Source: Clostridia bacterium (lineage in GTDB: Bacteria > Bacillota > Clostridia > Lutisporales > Lutisporaceae). From it: DNA of 64,000 nt. This document shows positions 26,302 through 35,204 of the stretch, piece by piece; within the stretch, counting starts at the first letter, position 1; each line of letters opens with the position of its first letter. The position numbers and the translations under genes were made by a program. The stretch spans positions 1 through 64,000 of the forward strand of contig JAGOLK010000001.1 in the NCBI GenBank assembly GCA_017994115.1, in the 5' to 3' direction. The notes under the pieces are model-generated. The model searched no databases, was not told the DNA's origin, and saw nothing but the letters and a program-made list of their open reading frames with translations.

Positions 26302-27757
26302 ATATTCCACCTCTTTCAACAGGCAATGTAAAATATACGGTTGCCCCTTGTCCCATGCTGCCTTTTATCCAAACCCTGCCTCCGTGCTTCTGTATAATCT
26401 TCTTTACCGTAACAAGCCCTATACCGCTTCCGTCAAACTCATCTTTTGTGTGGAGCCTCTGAAATATGCCAAACAGCTTCCCGGAATATTCCATATCAAA
26501 CCCAACCCCATTGTCCCCGACATGGAATATGTATTCTCCCTCATTAATTGTGCAGCCAACTTCGATAATAGCCTGGTCTTTGAATTTCGTGAACTTTATC
26601 GCATTGGACAGTATATTGTACAGAACCTGCCTAAACAGCACTTTGTCCGCAGAAACAACAGGCAGCTCCGTTATCACCTTTAGCTCTATATTTCTGTCCG
26701 AATTGACTGATAACAATTCATTAATTATTGACTTGAACAGTTCCCCTGAGTCAACACTTTCCTCTACTATTTCAGTCTTAGTCATAGTTGAATATTCAAG
26801 CAGCTTGTTTATCATTTCTATCATATCCAGGCTGATATTTCTGATATTATGTATCATCTCCGCCGTTTCCTCGCCCGGTCCCGATTCCAGATCTTCAAGT
26901 ACAAACCTGCTGTAGCCTTCTATGGCTCTGAGGGGTGATTTCAAATCATGGGATACTGTATATGTAAAAGCTTCAAGCTCGTTTACCGCGTTTTGCAGCT
27001 CGTCGGTTCTCTCTGCAACCTTCTGCTCCAGTTCTTCATTAAGCTTTGTTATTTCTTTGATTGCCTGTTTGTATCGGGTAATATTTTCAAATATTGCCCC
27101 AACTTCGTTGCCTGATATCTTAAATGCATTGGTCAGATAATATTTATCCTCCTGTTCATAGTAGGTTTCAAAATGTTCAGGCCTCCCGGTCAGCAAAATC
27201 CTATTGTATATATGAAGATTCTTATTGGGATAATTATATACCTCCATCCATTTCTTTCCGATTATTTCAGCTCCTTTCAGCCCTGTATGGAGTTCAAACC
27301 CCGGATTTACCTTAAGAAAGCGTAAATCGGAAATATTTCCTTTCTCGTCAAAAACCGGTTCAAATATAAAAAATGCGTTCATCATTTTTTCGAACAGCAA
27401 AAGGTATCTTTTCTCACTGGTTATCAAACTGTGCTGAACTCTCTCATGCTCTTCAAGCTGCTTTTTCAGCTTATCGTCCGATGCCGTAAGCTCTTCATTT
27501 TTTATCTGCAATTCTCTCTTTATCTTGCTGATTCTGTTTATATATGCCGCAAGCATGATAACGGATATAATTAGAAGTGAGAATATAACCACGATTGTTA
27601 TTACAAAGTTTTTATATTCTTCCATTGAGTATATTTTCCAGTCCATGTAGTTCACGGATACGCAGCAGATGAAGCCAGTCTCCCGGCTAGCCCATGACAA
27701 GCCTTTATAATATGAATTGAAGAACAGCTGACATACTTTAAAAAATCTTTTAAACAT
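26276..27757 (-). CDS. Membrane-linked PAS histidine kinase
   Basis: A 493-residue kinase: one clear membrane helix (about 51-72), coiled coil, a PAS domain (about 115-235), the phosphorylation helix YTVSHDLKSPLRAIEGY with H270, and a HATPase domain (N box QVLYNILSNAIKF, G1 VGDNGVGFD, G2 GSGIGL). ATG 27757 is chosen for AGAAGG eight bases upstream; 32 residues further back have no ribosome site. The kinase family is of the phytochrome/cyanobacterial type. It forms a pair with the overlapping AraC-type regulator. Confidence 0.9.
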   Translation of the reverse strand: MFKRFFKVCQLFFNSYYKGLSWASRETGFICCVSVNYMDWKIYSMEEYKNFVITIVVIFSLLIISVIMLAAYINRISKIKRELQIKNEELTASDDKLKKQLEEHERVQHSLITSEKRYLLLFEKMMNAFFIFEPVFDEKGNISDLRFLKVNPGFELHTGLKGAEIIGKKWMEVYNYPNKNLHIYNRILLTGRPEHFETYYEQEDKYYLTNAFKISGNEVGAIFENITRYKQAIKEITKLNEELEQKVAERTDELQNAVNELEAFTYTVSHDLKSPLRAIEGYSRFVLEDLESGPGEETAEMIHNIRNISLDMIEMINKLLEYSTMTKTEIVEESVDSGELFKSIINELLSVNSDRNIELKVITELPVVSADKVLFRQVLYNILSNAIKFTKFKDQAIIEVGCTINEGEYIFHVGDNGVGFDMEYSGKLFGIFQRLHTKDEFDGSGIGLVTVKKIIQKHGGRVWIKGSMGQGATVYFTLPVERGGIYAADNDCG

Positions 27758-27906
27758 ACTGTCAACCTTCTTTCTGTATTCTTTTCTTATATTATACCTT
27801 AAATCGATACAATATGACAATATAGGAACTTTATGCCAAACACCCCGTTTCACGGATACAATACTTATGATATGATTAATACATAATCAAGAAAGGAGAT
27901 GAGTTT

Positions 27907-28368
27907 GTGGAGAGAATTAAAATAGGAGATACTGCACCGGATTTTTCCCTGAAGGATAACAAGGAGCAGATAATACGCTTATCTGATTTCAGAGGAAAAA
28001 AGGTATTGCTTTCATGGCATCCTCTTGCCTGGACCTCCGTTTGCACCGATCAGATGAGGTCCCTGGAGGTCAATTGGGAGAAATTCCAGAGCCTCAATAC
28101 CGTACCCCTTGGCCTCAGTGTGGACCCGGTACCTTCAAAAAAAGCCTGGAGCGCAGTAATTGCCATCGATAATGTCAGTCTTCCGTCCGATTTCTGGCCC
28201 CATGGGCAGGTTGCCCGGGACTACGGCATTTTTATAGAAAAAAAAGGAATATCAGAGCGTGCAAATATTATTATAAATGAAAACGGAATTGTCAAATGGA
28301 TTAAGGTATATCCTGTCAGCCAGCTGCCGGACATTAATGAAGTTCTGGAGGTATTGTCCGGAATATAA
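27907..28368 (+). CDS. Peroxiredoxin (AhpC/TSA family)
   Basis: A 153-residue thiol peroxidase. The active-site block is PLAWTSVCTDQM, with P39, T43 and peroxidatic C46; no second conserved cysteine is seen, so it is probably a 1-Cys type. SWHPLAWTSVC in place of the more common YFYPKDFTxxC is a variant found in anaerobes. GTG start 27907 after AAGGAGATGAG. Protects against peroxide, which suits an anaerobe. Monocistronic, followed by a terminator. Confidence 0.92.
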   Translation: MERIKIGDTAPDFSLKDNKEQIIRLSDFRGKKVLLSWHPLAWTSVCTDQMRSLEVNWEKFQSLNTVPLGLSVDPVPSKKAWSAVIAIDNVSLPSDFWPHGQVARDYGIFIEKKGISERANIIINENGIVKWIKVYPVSQLPDINEVLEVLSGI

Positions 28369-28395
28369 CGAGGCGGGCTGCGCATCGCTGTTTTT

Positions 28396-28426
28396 GAGCT
28401 TCTTCCGAAGCTCTTTTATTTTTTTT
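28396..28426 (+). terminator. Terminator after the peroxiredoxin gene
   Basis: GAGCTTC (28396-28402) pairs with GAAGCTC (28407-28413) around TTCC, followed by TTTTATTTTTTTT. Confidence 0.9.
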
Positions 28427-28497
28427 GTTTTTTTACTGCGTTTTTGCTGATACTAATACAAAATCAGATTCAGCCAACTCAAAATCCGGGAGGTTAT

Positions 28498-28990
28498 ATG
28501 CATACCATACTTGAAACAACTATAAGAACTGCCATTGGTTTTTCAATATTGTTCATTTTGACACGGTTGCTTGGCAAGAAGCAATTAGGCCAGCTGACGT
28601 TTTTTACTTATGTCACAGGCATTGCAATGGGCAATATTGCCGGTGACATGGTGGTCCACAGGGATATAAAGCTTATAGACGGTGTGTCGGGACTTATTAT
28701 ATGGGCTTTTGCCACATTTCTTCTTGAAATTATAAGCTTAAAGTCTTCAAAAGCCAGAGCTTGAAGCTGTATCAAAAAAAGATATGCAAATTCAACCGGA
28801 AAACCGAATATACCTTCCTACCGAAATTATTGTTGACGGGAAGCTTGTCCAAAAAAACCTTGAGGAATTAAATCTCAGCAGCGGATGGTTGGATCAGCAG
28901 CTGATAAATGCAGGAATTACTTCGGTGGAAGAAGTTTTCTTCGCTGAATTGCAAAGTGACGGGAGCCTTCATATAAGCAAAAAAAAATAA
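28498..28990 (+). pseudogene. DUF421 (YetF-like) membrane protein gene with internal deletion
   Basis: ATG 28498 after GGGAGGT begins a normal DUF421 N-terminus: three membrane helices with RLLGKKQLGQLTFFTYVTGIAMGN. At 28745-28760 the frame breaks after SLKSSKAR and ends in TGA. In another frame the sequence resumes as QKPELEAVSKKDMQIQPENR ... PTEIIVDGKLV, which in intact relatives lies about 80 residues further on. So roughly 240 bases from the middle of the cytoplasmic domain appear to be missing, with a frameshift. Not functional as a full YetF protein; an 88-residue membrane stub could still be made. Confidence 0.8.
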
Positions 28991-29107
28991 ATGACAGGAT
29001 GCTGTATAGTCATATATGTAAGAGGCAGTATATTCTGACACAGTAAATAAATTCGAAATGGTTAAACTATTAAAGGCTGAACAAATGCGGACATGGAGGT
29101 TAATTCC

Positions 29108-29587
29108 ATGACTTTACTGTTTATACTATTACTGTTGTTTCTGCTTTTTATTTTTTTATTGTTCACCGTGGCATCAAGAATCAATCTAAGCTATGACTCT
29201 GCCAGATCAGATATGCAACTGACATTGAGATGGCTTCATCCTCTGCTGAGGTCAGTGATAGTTAAGGAAGGCAATGGCTTTCTTTTGCTTGTATATCTTC
29301 TGAACAAAAGGGTTTTAACAAAATTAATAAAACCAAAACAATATACCAAAAAAAACGGCAGTATTCTCAGAAGCCTTAAACCAACCGATATTCATGTAAA
29401 TACTCAATATGGATTCCGGAATCCTTTTGTTACAGGCCTGGCCTGCAGTGCGGTAAGTGCGGTTTCACAGTTCTTAAATGTGGAATCCTTGCATCAAAAA
29501 CCTGACTTTCTGGCAAACAGCGACTATGTCAATCTGGATGCCACTGCAAAGCTCAACTTGGGCTACTCATTGATGAAGCTTATATGA
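29108..29587 (+). CDS. DUF2953 protein (YtfI-like, sporulation-linked)
   Basis: A 159-residue protein with one N-terminal membrane helix made almost wholly of Leu, Phe and Ile (about 2-21), then a soluble domain with the DUF2953 end ATAKLNLGYSLMKLI. ATG 29108 is chosen because GGAGGT lies five bases before it; ATG 29093 would overlap that site. In Bacillus the same pair (ytfI-ytfJ) is expressed in the forespore. Here too a YtfJ-like gene follows 28 bases downstream. Confidence 0.8.
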   Translation: MTLLFILLLLFLLFIFLLFTVASRINLSYDSARSDMQLTLRWLHPLLRSVIVKEGNGFLLLVYLLNKRVLTKLIKPKQYTKKNGSILRSLKPTDIHVNTQYGFRNPFVTGLACSAVSAVSQFLNVESLHQKPDFLANSDYVNLDATAKLNLGYSLMKLI

Positions 29588-29615
29588 TAAGTAATTATAT
29601 CTAAGGAGGAAAACT

Positions 29616-30032
29616 ATGGAAGTTAATGCTTCTCTAACCCAGAATATTGATGCACTGTTCACTAATATTGAAACATTTACTCAAAATGAAGGGCTGCTGG
29701 GGAAGCCTGTTACCCAAGGGGATAAGACCTTAATACCCATTATCTCCGTAACAATCGGATACGGAGGCGGCAATACCTCCGGTAAAATGTCCGGAGGAAC
29801 TTCAGGCTCAAACCAGGGAACCAGCAATGCAGGAATGGATGCTCTGGGCCTTGGTGCCAGAATCAGCACCGATGCTTTGGCACTGGTAGATGGTGAAAAT
29901 GTCTCCATCCTGCCGGTCAATTCCAACCCGGGCAATGTGAGCCAATTGTTAAATCAACTGCCTCAGATAATGGGCAAAGGACAAAATAACCAGCAGCAGA
30001 ATCAGCAGCAAAATCCACAACAGAGTTCATAA
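29616..30032 (+). CDS. ytfJ: GerW/YtfJ-family sporulation protein
   Basis: A 138-residue YtfJ/GerW protein: N-terminal LFTNIETFTQNEGLLGKPV, TLIPIISVTIGYGGG in the middle, and GLGARISTDALALVDGENVSILPV at the core. The Gly- and Ser-rich middle and the Gln/Asn-rich tail (NNQQQNQQQNPQQ) vary in the family. In Bacillus it is needed for normal spore germination. AAGGAGGAAA precedes the ATG. Co-transcribed with the DUF2953 gene. Confidence 0.92.
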   Translation: MEVNASLTQNIDALFTNIETFTQNEGLLGKPVTQGDKTLIPIISVTIGYGGGNTSGKMSGGTSGSNQGTSNAGMDALGLGARISTDALALVDGENVSILPVNSNPGNVSQLLNQLPQIMGKGQNNQQQNQQQNPQQSS

Positions 30033-30037
30033 CGAAA

Positions 30038-30066
30038 GGCCTCACGGCAAATATCGCCGTGGGGCC
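30038..30066. terminator. Hairpin between ytfJ-like and ABM genes
   Basis: GGCCTCACGGC (30038-30048) pairs with GCCGTGGGGCC (30056-30066), one G-U pair. Convergent genes flank it; probably terminates in both directions, though the T run follows at a distance. Confidence 0.65.
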
Positions 30067-30078
30067 TGAAACATTGTT

Positions 30079-30366
30079 TTAAAAGAGTTTTTTTAGTATA
30101 TTGACTTCCGATGCTTTTTCCCTCAGCTCATTCAGCTGAGGCACTATTCTTGTGAAGTGCTCCGAAGCCATATGCCTGCTCAAGGCCTCTTCGCTTTCCC
30201 ATTCCTCAATGATAACAAGTACTTCAGGAGCTTTTATATCCTGAAAAAGCTCATACTTAATACAGCCTTCTTCTTTAACGGTCTTTTCCACCATCTCTGC
30301 CGACAGCTCCAGAATCTTGTTAAGCTTGTCCGGCTTTGCAAAGCTTTTTGCAACTACTTTAATCAT
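30079..30366 (-). CDS. Antibiotic-biosynthesis-monooxygenase-domain protein
   Basis: A 95-residue ABM-fold protein close to the YgiN-type quinol monooxygenase group (IKVVAKSFAKPDKLNKILELSAEMVEKT, EEGCIKYELFQD, EEWESEEALSRHMASEHF). The fold usually works as a dimer on quinones or other phenolic compounds, or on heme. No neighbour points to a substrate. GGAGGAAAT precedes the ATG. Confidence 0.85.
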   Translation of the reverse strand: MIKVVAKSFAKPDKLNKILELSAEMVEKTVKEEGCIKYELFQDIKAPEVLVIIEEWESEEALSRHMASEHFTRIVPQLNELREKASEVNILKKLF

Positions 30367-30439
30367 TTCATATTTCCTCCCATCATATATCCTCTATACT
30401 GTTTAATCCTAATCATATTATACTATAATAATTACAATT

Positions 30440-31498
30440 TTATATGTCATCAAAAACATGGTGATGGGATTTGATATATAAATTAAACCTGATTTCCTGA
30501 TTTATCCTTACTTCACCTTCTCCCGGCAGAACCGCCGAAATCTGCTGCTCCGCATTATTTTGGCCATTTACGCATATCACAACATCATAATGTGTGCCCA
30601 TATATTTGTAATTAGCAATGACACCCTTCATTTCCCCTTCATTGCCAATAACTACATTCTCCGGGCGTATAATGAATTTTACGGGAGTTCCTTTCCTGTA
30701 AGGAATACTGTCTTTTGATTGAACTATACCAAACTTACATAGAATTGCATCGGCATCGCCGACGGTTCCTTCAAAAACATTTGCTTTGCCAACGAATTCT
30801 GCAACAAAAATGTTGGCAGGCCTATTGTATATTTCATAAGGTGATGCAATTTGTTGTATCTTTCCTTCATGTAAAACAGCTATTCTTTGCGAAATTGACA
30901 GCGCTTCTGCTTGATCGTGAGTTACCAGAATAACTGTTGAATTTACCTTTCTTAATATCCTTCGTATTTCTTCCCTTACGGCTTCTCTTATATCCAAATC
31001 CAGATTGCTAAAGGGCTCATCCAGCAGAAGAATATCAGGCTTTCTGATTAGGGCTCTTGCTATGGCAACTCTTTGCTGCTGTCCGCCGGATAATTGGTGG
31101 GGGTACTTGTCTTTTACATCATAAATCTCCATTAACTTCAGCATCTTGTCTGTCTTTGAGATGCGCTTCTTTTTCTTTCTTACTGCAAAAGCCACATTTC
31201 CCCAAGCTGTCATATTCGGAAAAAGCGCATAGTCCTGAAATACCATGCCGATATTTCTCTTTTCAGGAGGTATCCAGGTATTGCCGCTTGATATCACTTT
31301 GCCGTTTAATATTATTTCACCCTCGCTGTGGGATTCAAAGCCGCATATCAATCGCAGAAGGGTTGTCTTACCGCATCCGCTTTTGCCCAGCAAAGCCAGG
31401 AATTCGCCCTTTTGGACGCTTAAATCAAGGTCCTTTATTATATACTCCGCAGCACCATCATACTTTTTTGAAAGATTTCTTATCTCAAGGCTTACCAT
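30440..31498 (-). CDS. ABC importer ATP-binding protein, iron(III)-type
   Basis: A 352-residue ATPase of the FbpC/AfuC class. Walker A GKSGCGKTT, signature LSGGQQQRVAIARAL, Walker B LLLDEPFSNLD and a switch histidine in VTHDQAEAL are all visible; the C-terminal 110 residues form the TOBE-type regulatory domain. It starts two bases after the permease stop, with the ribosome site in the permease end. Drives uptake by the three-gene importer encoded here. Confidence 0.92.
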   Translation of the reverse strand: MVSLEIRNLSKKYDGAAEYIIKDLDLSVQKGEFLALLGKSGCGKTTLLRLICGFESHSEGEIILNGKVISSGNTWIPPEKRNIGMVFQDYALFPNMTAWGNVAFAVRKKKKRISKTDKMLKLMEIYDVKDKYPHQLSGGQQQRVAIARALIRKPDILLLDEPFSNLDLDIREAVREEIRRILRKVNSTVILVTHDQAEALSISQRIAVLHEGKIQQIASPYEIYNRPANIFVAEFVGKANVFEGTVGDADAILCKFGIVQSKDSIPYRKGTPVKFIIRPENVVIGNEGEMKGVIANYKYMGTHYDVVICVNGQNNAEQQISAVLPGEGEVRINQEIRFNLYIKSHHHVFDDI

Positions 31499-31500
31499 AA

Positions 31501-33087
31501 TTATACCTCCAAATCCTTTCTAACGAGATAGAACAATGGTATAAAAGAGGCAATCACAATCAAGAGCCCTGCCGGGGCTGCGTGGGTGTAAAACCCATCG
31601 CTTGACTGTATCCAGATTCTTACTGCCAAAGTGTCGTATCCGGGGGGCCTGAGCATGAGAGTAATAGGAAGCTCCTTCAGGGAACTAACCATTACAAGAA
31701 TTCCCCCCGAAAAAACCCCCGGTAATATGGTAGGCAGAATAACCTTGCGGAGTACAGTCCCGAATCGCATACCAAGGCTATAGGCCGTTTCATCCAAAAC
31801 CGGCGATATAAGCGCCATGGAGGATTCGGTGGATTGCAGGCTGCGGGGCAAATACCTCATGGCATGCCCTATTATGAGTACGATAGGGCCTCCAATAAGC
31901 CACACAAAGTATCTGTTGATTACAAATACCATTCCCAGTGCTATGAGAGTTCCCGGAATGATTAGCCCCAAGTTGCAGGCACCATTCAGCAAGTTTGTCA
32001 GCCTTGAAGGGTGCCTGAACTTAAAATAGGTAACAGGTATTGAAACAAGCATGGTGACAAAAGCTGCGCCCATACTTATCAATAGGCTGTTTCTAATATA
32101 TCCAAGCATTTCTATTGTAACTGCTTTTGCATATATGCCTTTGATACTCCATATTATGAGTGCTGCCAAGGGCATAATAACCGAGAAGAACAGCACTATA
32201 AGAACAAATATCAAGCATGGATTTCTGTATTTTCCAAGCTCAAGGGGCCTGCCTTTCCGATTGGATTTCGGGTTTTGAAAAAATGAGCTGTACTTTTGCA
32301 GCTGTGACTTAGCAAACAGAACCATAATGCCTAATGCGATTGTCAGCATGCTCAATATGGCAGCTCCGGAACGATCCAGCTTTCCTATCATCTGAAAGTA
32401 CACGCTGCTTGTAAAGGTAGAATACCTCAGCATCGAAACTGCACCAAAGTCGGATACAATATAAAAAAATACTATCATATTGCCTGATAATATTGCGGGA
32501 ATAACAAGGGGAAGTATCACATGCCTGAATATTGTAATATAGTCCGCTCCGCTGGAACGCCCTGCCTCTTCATAGTTCCCGCTGATTTTGCTGAGTGCTG
32601 CCGATACAACCAGGAATACATAGGGAAATGTAAACATGGACAATATAAAAACAACGGAAAAAAACGAGTAAATATTAACTATGCTGCTTCCAAGAAGTGA
32701 ATAGGCCACCCCTCTTTTGCCAAAAACGATAATGTATGTGAGTGCTCCAATATATGGAGGTATAGCCAGCGGAAGCGTTAAAACCGCCTTAAATATTCTG
32801 CTTCCCGGCAAATTTGTTTGTTCTACCAGCCACGCAAGGCTGACTCCAATAACAGTTGTAACCAAAGCAACTGACCCTGCAAGGCTGACGGTATTCCATA
32901 ATAGTATTGGAATACGCGTGCCAAGCAGAACCTGCCACTTTTCAATTGGAGCAAAGACTGCTCTTATAAAAACATATAGAACAGGTATAGCCATTATAAG
33001 AGCAGCTGCAATATTAAACAGCAAGAGTAAAAGTCTGGGAGGTTTTCCGTTCCAAAGCTTCAGCCATATTCGATTGATTGAAGGCAT
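31501..33087 (-). CDS. ABC importer permease, fused double-domain type
   Basis: A 528-residue membrane protein with two homologous binding-protein-dependent permease halves in one chain, as in FbpB. About 12 helices; EAA-type loops at EAGRSSGADYITIFRHVILPLV and ETAYSLGMRFGTVLRKVILPTI in outline. ATG 33087 is chosen for GGGGGG six bases upstream; a frame back to 33147 runs into the binding-protein gene. Eleven bases separate it from the binding-protein gene. Substrate most likely ferric iron. Confidence 0.92.
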   Translation of the reverse strand: MPSINRIWLKLWNGKPPRLLLLLFNIAAALIMAIPVLYVFIRAVFAPIEKWQVLLGTRIPILLWNTVSLAGSVALVTTVIGVSLAWLVEQTNLPGSRIFKAVLTLPLAIPPYIGALTYIIVFGKRGVAYSLLGSSIVNIYSFFSVVFILSMFTFPYVFLVVSAALSKISGNYEEAGRSSGADYITIFRHVILPLVIPAILSGNMIVFFYIVSDFGAVSMLRYSTFTSSVYFQMIGKLDRSGAAILSMLTIALGIMVLFAKSQLQKYSSFFQNPKSNRKGRPLELGKYRNPCLIFVLIVLFFSVIMPLAALIIWSIKGIYAKAVTIEMLGYIRNSLLISMGAAFVTMLVSIPVTYFKFRHPSRLTNLLNGACNLGLIIPGTLIALGMVFVINRYFVWLIGGPIVLIIGHAMRYLPRSLQSTESSMALISPVLDETAYSLGMRFGTVLRKVILPTILPGVFSGGILVMVSSLKELPITLMLRPPGYDTLAVRIWIQSSDGFYTHAAPAGLLIVIASFIPLFYLVRKDLEV

Positions 33088-33098
33088 ATTGGTCCCCC

Positions 33099-34133
33099 CT
33101 ATTCTGAATATCCCGCCTTTTCCATCAGTTCTGTAGTCTTTTCCCATAGGGGCCCGACTTCGCTTAAGGAAGTGTCTGCAGGCCTGACGCTTTCATATTC
33201 TATTCCTTCAATACCCCTTATTATTGGCGTCTCATCGTTCATTTTCTGCTGGGAGGGCTGCAGAAGATACTCAATAAACAAAAGCGCATTCCGGGGATGT
33301 TTGGAATACTTGGGAATGGCAGCGCCTGAAATATTGGCGAACGCCCCCAATTCACCTTCCCCCTGATCCGGGAATATCATCGCTACATGATTCATTCCCT
33401 CTTCCTGCAATTGCATCTTATAATGATAATTGTTAACAAGCCCGAACTTTACCTCTCCGCTGCCCACAGCCCTGCGGACATCTGTGTGGCTTTGCAGAAT
33501 CAAGGGCTCATTTGCCATTATCCCTTTCAACAGTTCAAGAGTTTTTTCGGGGCCAATGATTGACTGAATAGAAGCAAAATAGGTAATCATCGATTCATTT
33601 CCGGCTCTGTTCATGGTGAATTGCCCTTTATATTTTGGGTCAGTCAGGTCAAAAATGGAGTCCGGCATTTCATCCAACGTTATTAAATCCGTATTGTATA
33701 TAAACACACGATATCTTATGGTAAGGGCGGTCCAAGTATTATCCTTCCCAACATAATTTCCGGGGACTTCCTCTAAAAGCTTTGAATTAATCGGCGACAG
33801 CATATTTTCTATACGGAGATATTCCAATATCCCGCCGTCATTTGATAAAAATACATCCGCCTGGGTATTTTCCTTTTCTTCAATTATTCTGTGGGCGTAT
33901 TCTGTTGCTTTTCCGGAAATAAGATTAACTTTTATTCCGGTATCCTTTTCAAATTTCTCAACCAGCGGTATTATGAACTTTTCCTGCCTGCCGTTGTATA
34001 TTGTAAGCACCTTAGGCTCTTCCTTCTCCTGAATAATATCTGTATTATTGTTGGATGGTACAGAACATCCCGGTAGAAAAGAAGCTAAGGCAAAGATTAT
34101 ACAAGCAGTGATAATCGAACCTTTTGCTTTCAT
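33099..34133 (-). CDS. Iron(III)-type ABC substrate-binding lipoprotein
   Basis: A 344-residue extracellular binding protein with lipobox FLPGC (C23), related to FbpA/FutA. YNGRQEKFIIPLVEKFEKDTGI is the classic start of the mature domain, and the paired tyrosines in NNYHYK match the iron ligands of this family. First gene of the importer operon; GGAGGTGCAG precedes its ATG. No convincing Fur box was found upstream, so iron control is not shown. Other oxyanion-chelated metals cannot be excluded. Confidence 0.9.
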   Translation of the reverse strand: MKAKGSIITACIIFALASFLPGCSVPSNNNTDIIQEKEEPKVLTIYNGRQEKFIIPLVEKFEKDTGIKVNLISGKATEYAHRIIEEKENTQADVFLSNDGGILEYLRIENMLSPINSKLLEEVPGNYVGKDNTWTALTIRYRVFIYNTDLITLDEMPDSIFDLTDPKYKGQFTMNRAGNESMITYFASIQSIIGPEKTLELLKGIMANEPLILQSHTDVRRAVGSGEVKFGLVNNYHYKMQLQEEGMNHVAMIFPDQGEGELGAFANISGAAIPKYSKHPRNALLFIEYLLQPSQQKMNDETPIIRGIEGIEYESVRPADTSLSEVGPLWEKTTELMEKAGYSE

Positions 34134-34226
34134 AGCTGCACCTCCTTTTTCTTTTCATTACAATATATACAGACATGACAAGTTTGGTGCTAAACAAGCC
34201 ATGCAATCATAACTCTGATTTTGAAC

Positions 34227-34310
34227 AAAAAAAATGCGGCTGCAGCCGCATTTAGCTCATGTGCCTTTTGGCAACTAAAAACCCCTTGATCAGCCATGCT
34301 GTCAAGGGGT
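34227..34310 (-). terminator. Two tandem terminators after the cold-shock gene
   Basis: On the minus strand ACCCCTTGA (34310-34302) pairs with TCAAGGGGT (34289-34281), then TTTTAG. About 28 bases on, a 22-bp perfect palindrome centred on CTGCAG (34232-34253) is followed by eight T. Both lie downstream of the csp gene. Confidence 0.85.
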
Positions 34311-34322
34311 AAAATATCAACC

Positions 34323-34520
34323 TTATATAACAGTGATATTTTCTGCCTGAGGCCCTTTGGGTCCGTTTGTTACGTCATAAGACACTTTCTGGCCTTCCTG
34401 AAGTGATTTGTAACCCTCTGCATTTATTTGGGAAAAATGCGCAAAGACATCCGTGCCATCTTCTCCTGTAATAAATCCATAGCCTTTTTCACCATTGAAC
34501 CATTTTACTGTACCAACCAT
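34323..34520 (-). CDS. csp: Cold-shock-domain protein
   Basis: A 65-residue CspA-family single-strand nucleic acid chaperone. RNP1 is KGYGFI and RNP2 is VFAHF, with the start [15 protein letters not shown]. Full length for the family. GGAGGT lies before the ATG. The long AT-rich upstream stretch may form a structured 5' leader as in other csp genes; the promoter is not fixed. Confidence 0.96.
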   Translation of the reverse strand: MVGTVKWFNGEKGYGFITGEDGTDVFAHFSQINAEGYKSLQEGQKVSYDVTNGPKGPQAENITVI

Positions 34521-34952
34521 TCTTGTGTACCTCCAAAATCTTATTTCTCAAATACTTTGTCATAACTCACCACAAAATTTCAAATATCGTTTACTATATT
34601 TTTAGTACTTATTGAAATATATATGTGTTACATTATTTACTAATTATTTAAGATATTATTAATAATGTCATACTTGATAATAAAAATCAAGCTGAATTAC
34701 AATATCGTAATAAAATTGTGAGGAAAAATGTGGCCGAATAAAAACTATGCAGTTTTTTGTAACATTGTGTCGCATTGCGCGAAATGATTCTTTTGCGCAA
34801 TTAAGAATCTAGTAATTTCAATGCCTGGCGGCACTTTTTGCTTATCTGCAATTACAATTGTTATTCCCTAATGTAATAATTTCTTCATAAGGAATAATTG
34901 AATTTTTAATGTAAAAACTATATTTAATAAAAAATTACAGGAGGTTTATTCT
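34521..34952. other. AT-rich divergent intergenic region between csp and sspH
   Basis: About 430 bases with no gene. It should carry the csp leader (minus) and the sspH promoter (plus). Two overlapping dyads stand out: ATTGCGC (34774-34780) with GCGCAAT (34795-34801), and GATTCTT (34786-34792) with AAGAATC (34803-34809); they cannot form together. No clear forespore-type promoter was found before sspH. Confidence 0.6.
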
Positions 34953-35132
34953 ATGGATAAAAGACGTGCAAAAGCCATTACTGCTTCGTCAGTTATGACT
35001 CATGTAACCTATAACGGAGTACCGATATATATTGAAAATGTGGACGAAGAAACCGGAATTGCTGATATTCATCCTCTTGATCAACCTTCAAATAAACTGG
35101 AGGTACCTGTAACCAGCCTGGTAGAACATTAA
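34953..35132 (+). CDS. sspH: Small acid-soluble spore protein, H type
   Basis: A 59-residue spore protein beginning MDKRRAKAITASSVMTHVTYNG, with VPIYIENVDEETG and the closing NKLEVPVTSLVEH, all typical of the H-type (SspH) family. ACAGGAGGT lies before ATG 34953. The gene is short and easily missed. Such proteins are made in the forespore and packed in the spore core. Strong evidence that the organism forms endospores. Confidence 0.93.
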   Translation: MDKRRAKAITASSVMTHVTYNGVPIYIENVDEETGIADIHPLDQPSNKLEVPVTSLVEH

Positions 35133-35140
35133 TTAAAGTA

Positions 35141-35191
35141 AAAAATAAGCAGGATTCTATTCACTTAAATGCACAATTCCTGCTTATTTTT
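35141..35191. terminator. Bidirectional terminator between sspH and MFS genes
   Basis: AAAAATAAGCAGGATT (35141-35156) pairs with AATTCCTGCTTATTTTT (35175-35191), one bulge; A and T runs flank both sides, so it serves both convergent genes. Confidence 0.9.
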
Positions 35192-35204
35192 CTCTCAATA
35201 CCAT

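Noticed and set aside
34134-34220. A Fur box for the iron importer
   Set aside because: No stretch close to GATAATGATTATCATTATC was seen between the lipoprotein start and the terminators.
34860-34952. A forespore (sigma G) promoter for sspH
   Set aside because: TGAATT near 34899 has no good CATNNTA partner at 17-18 bases; not convincing enough to report.
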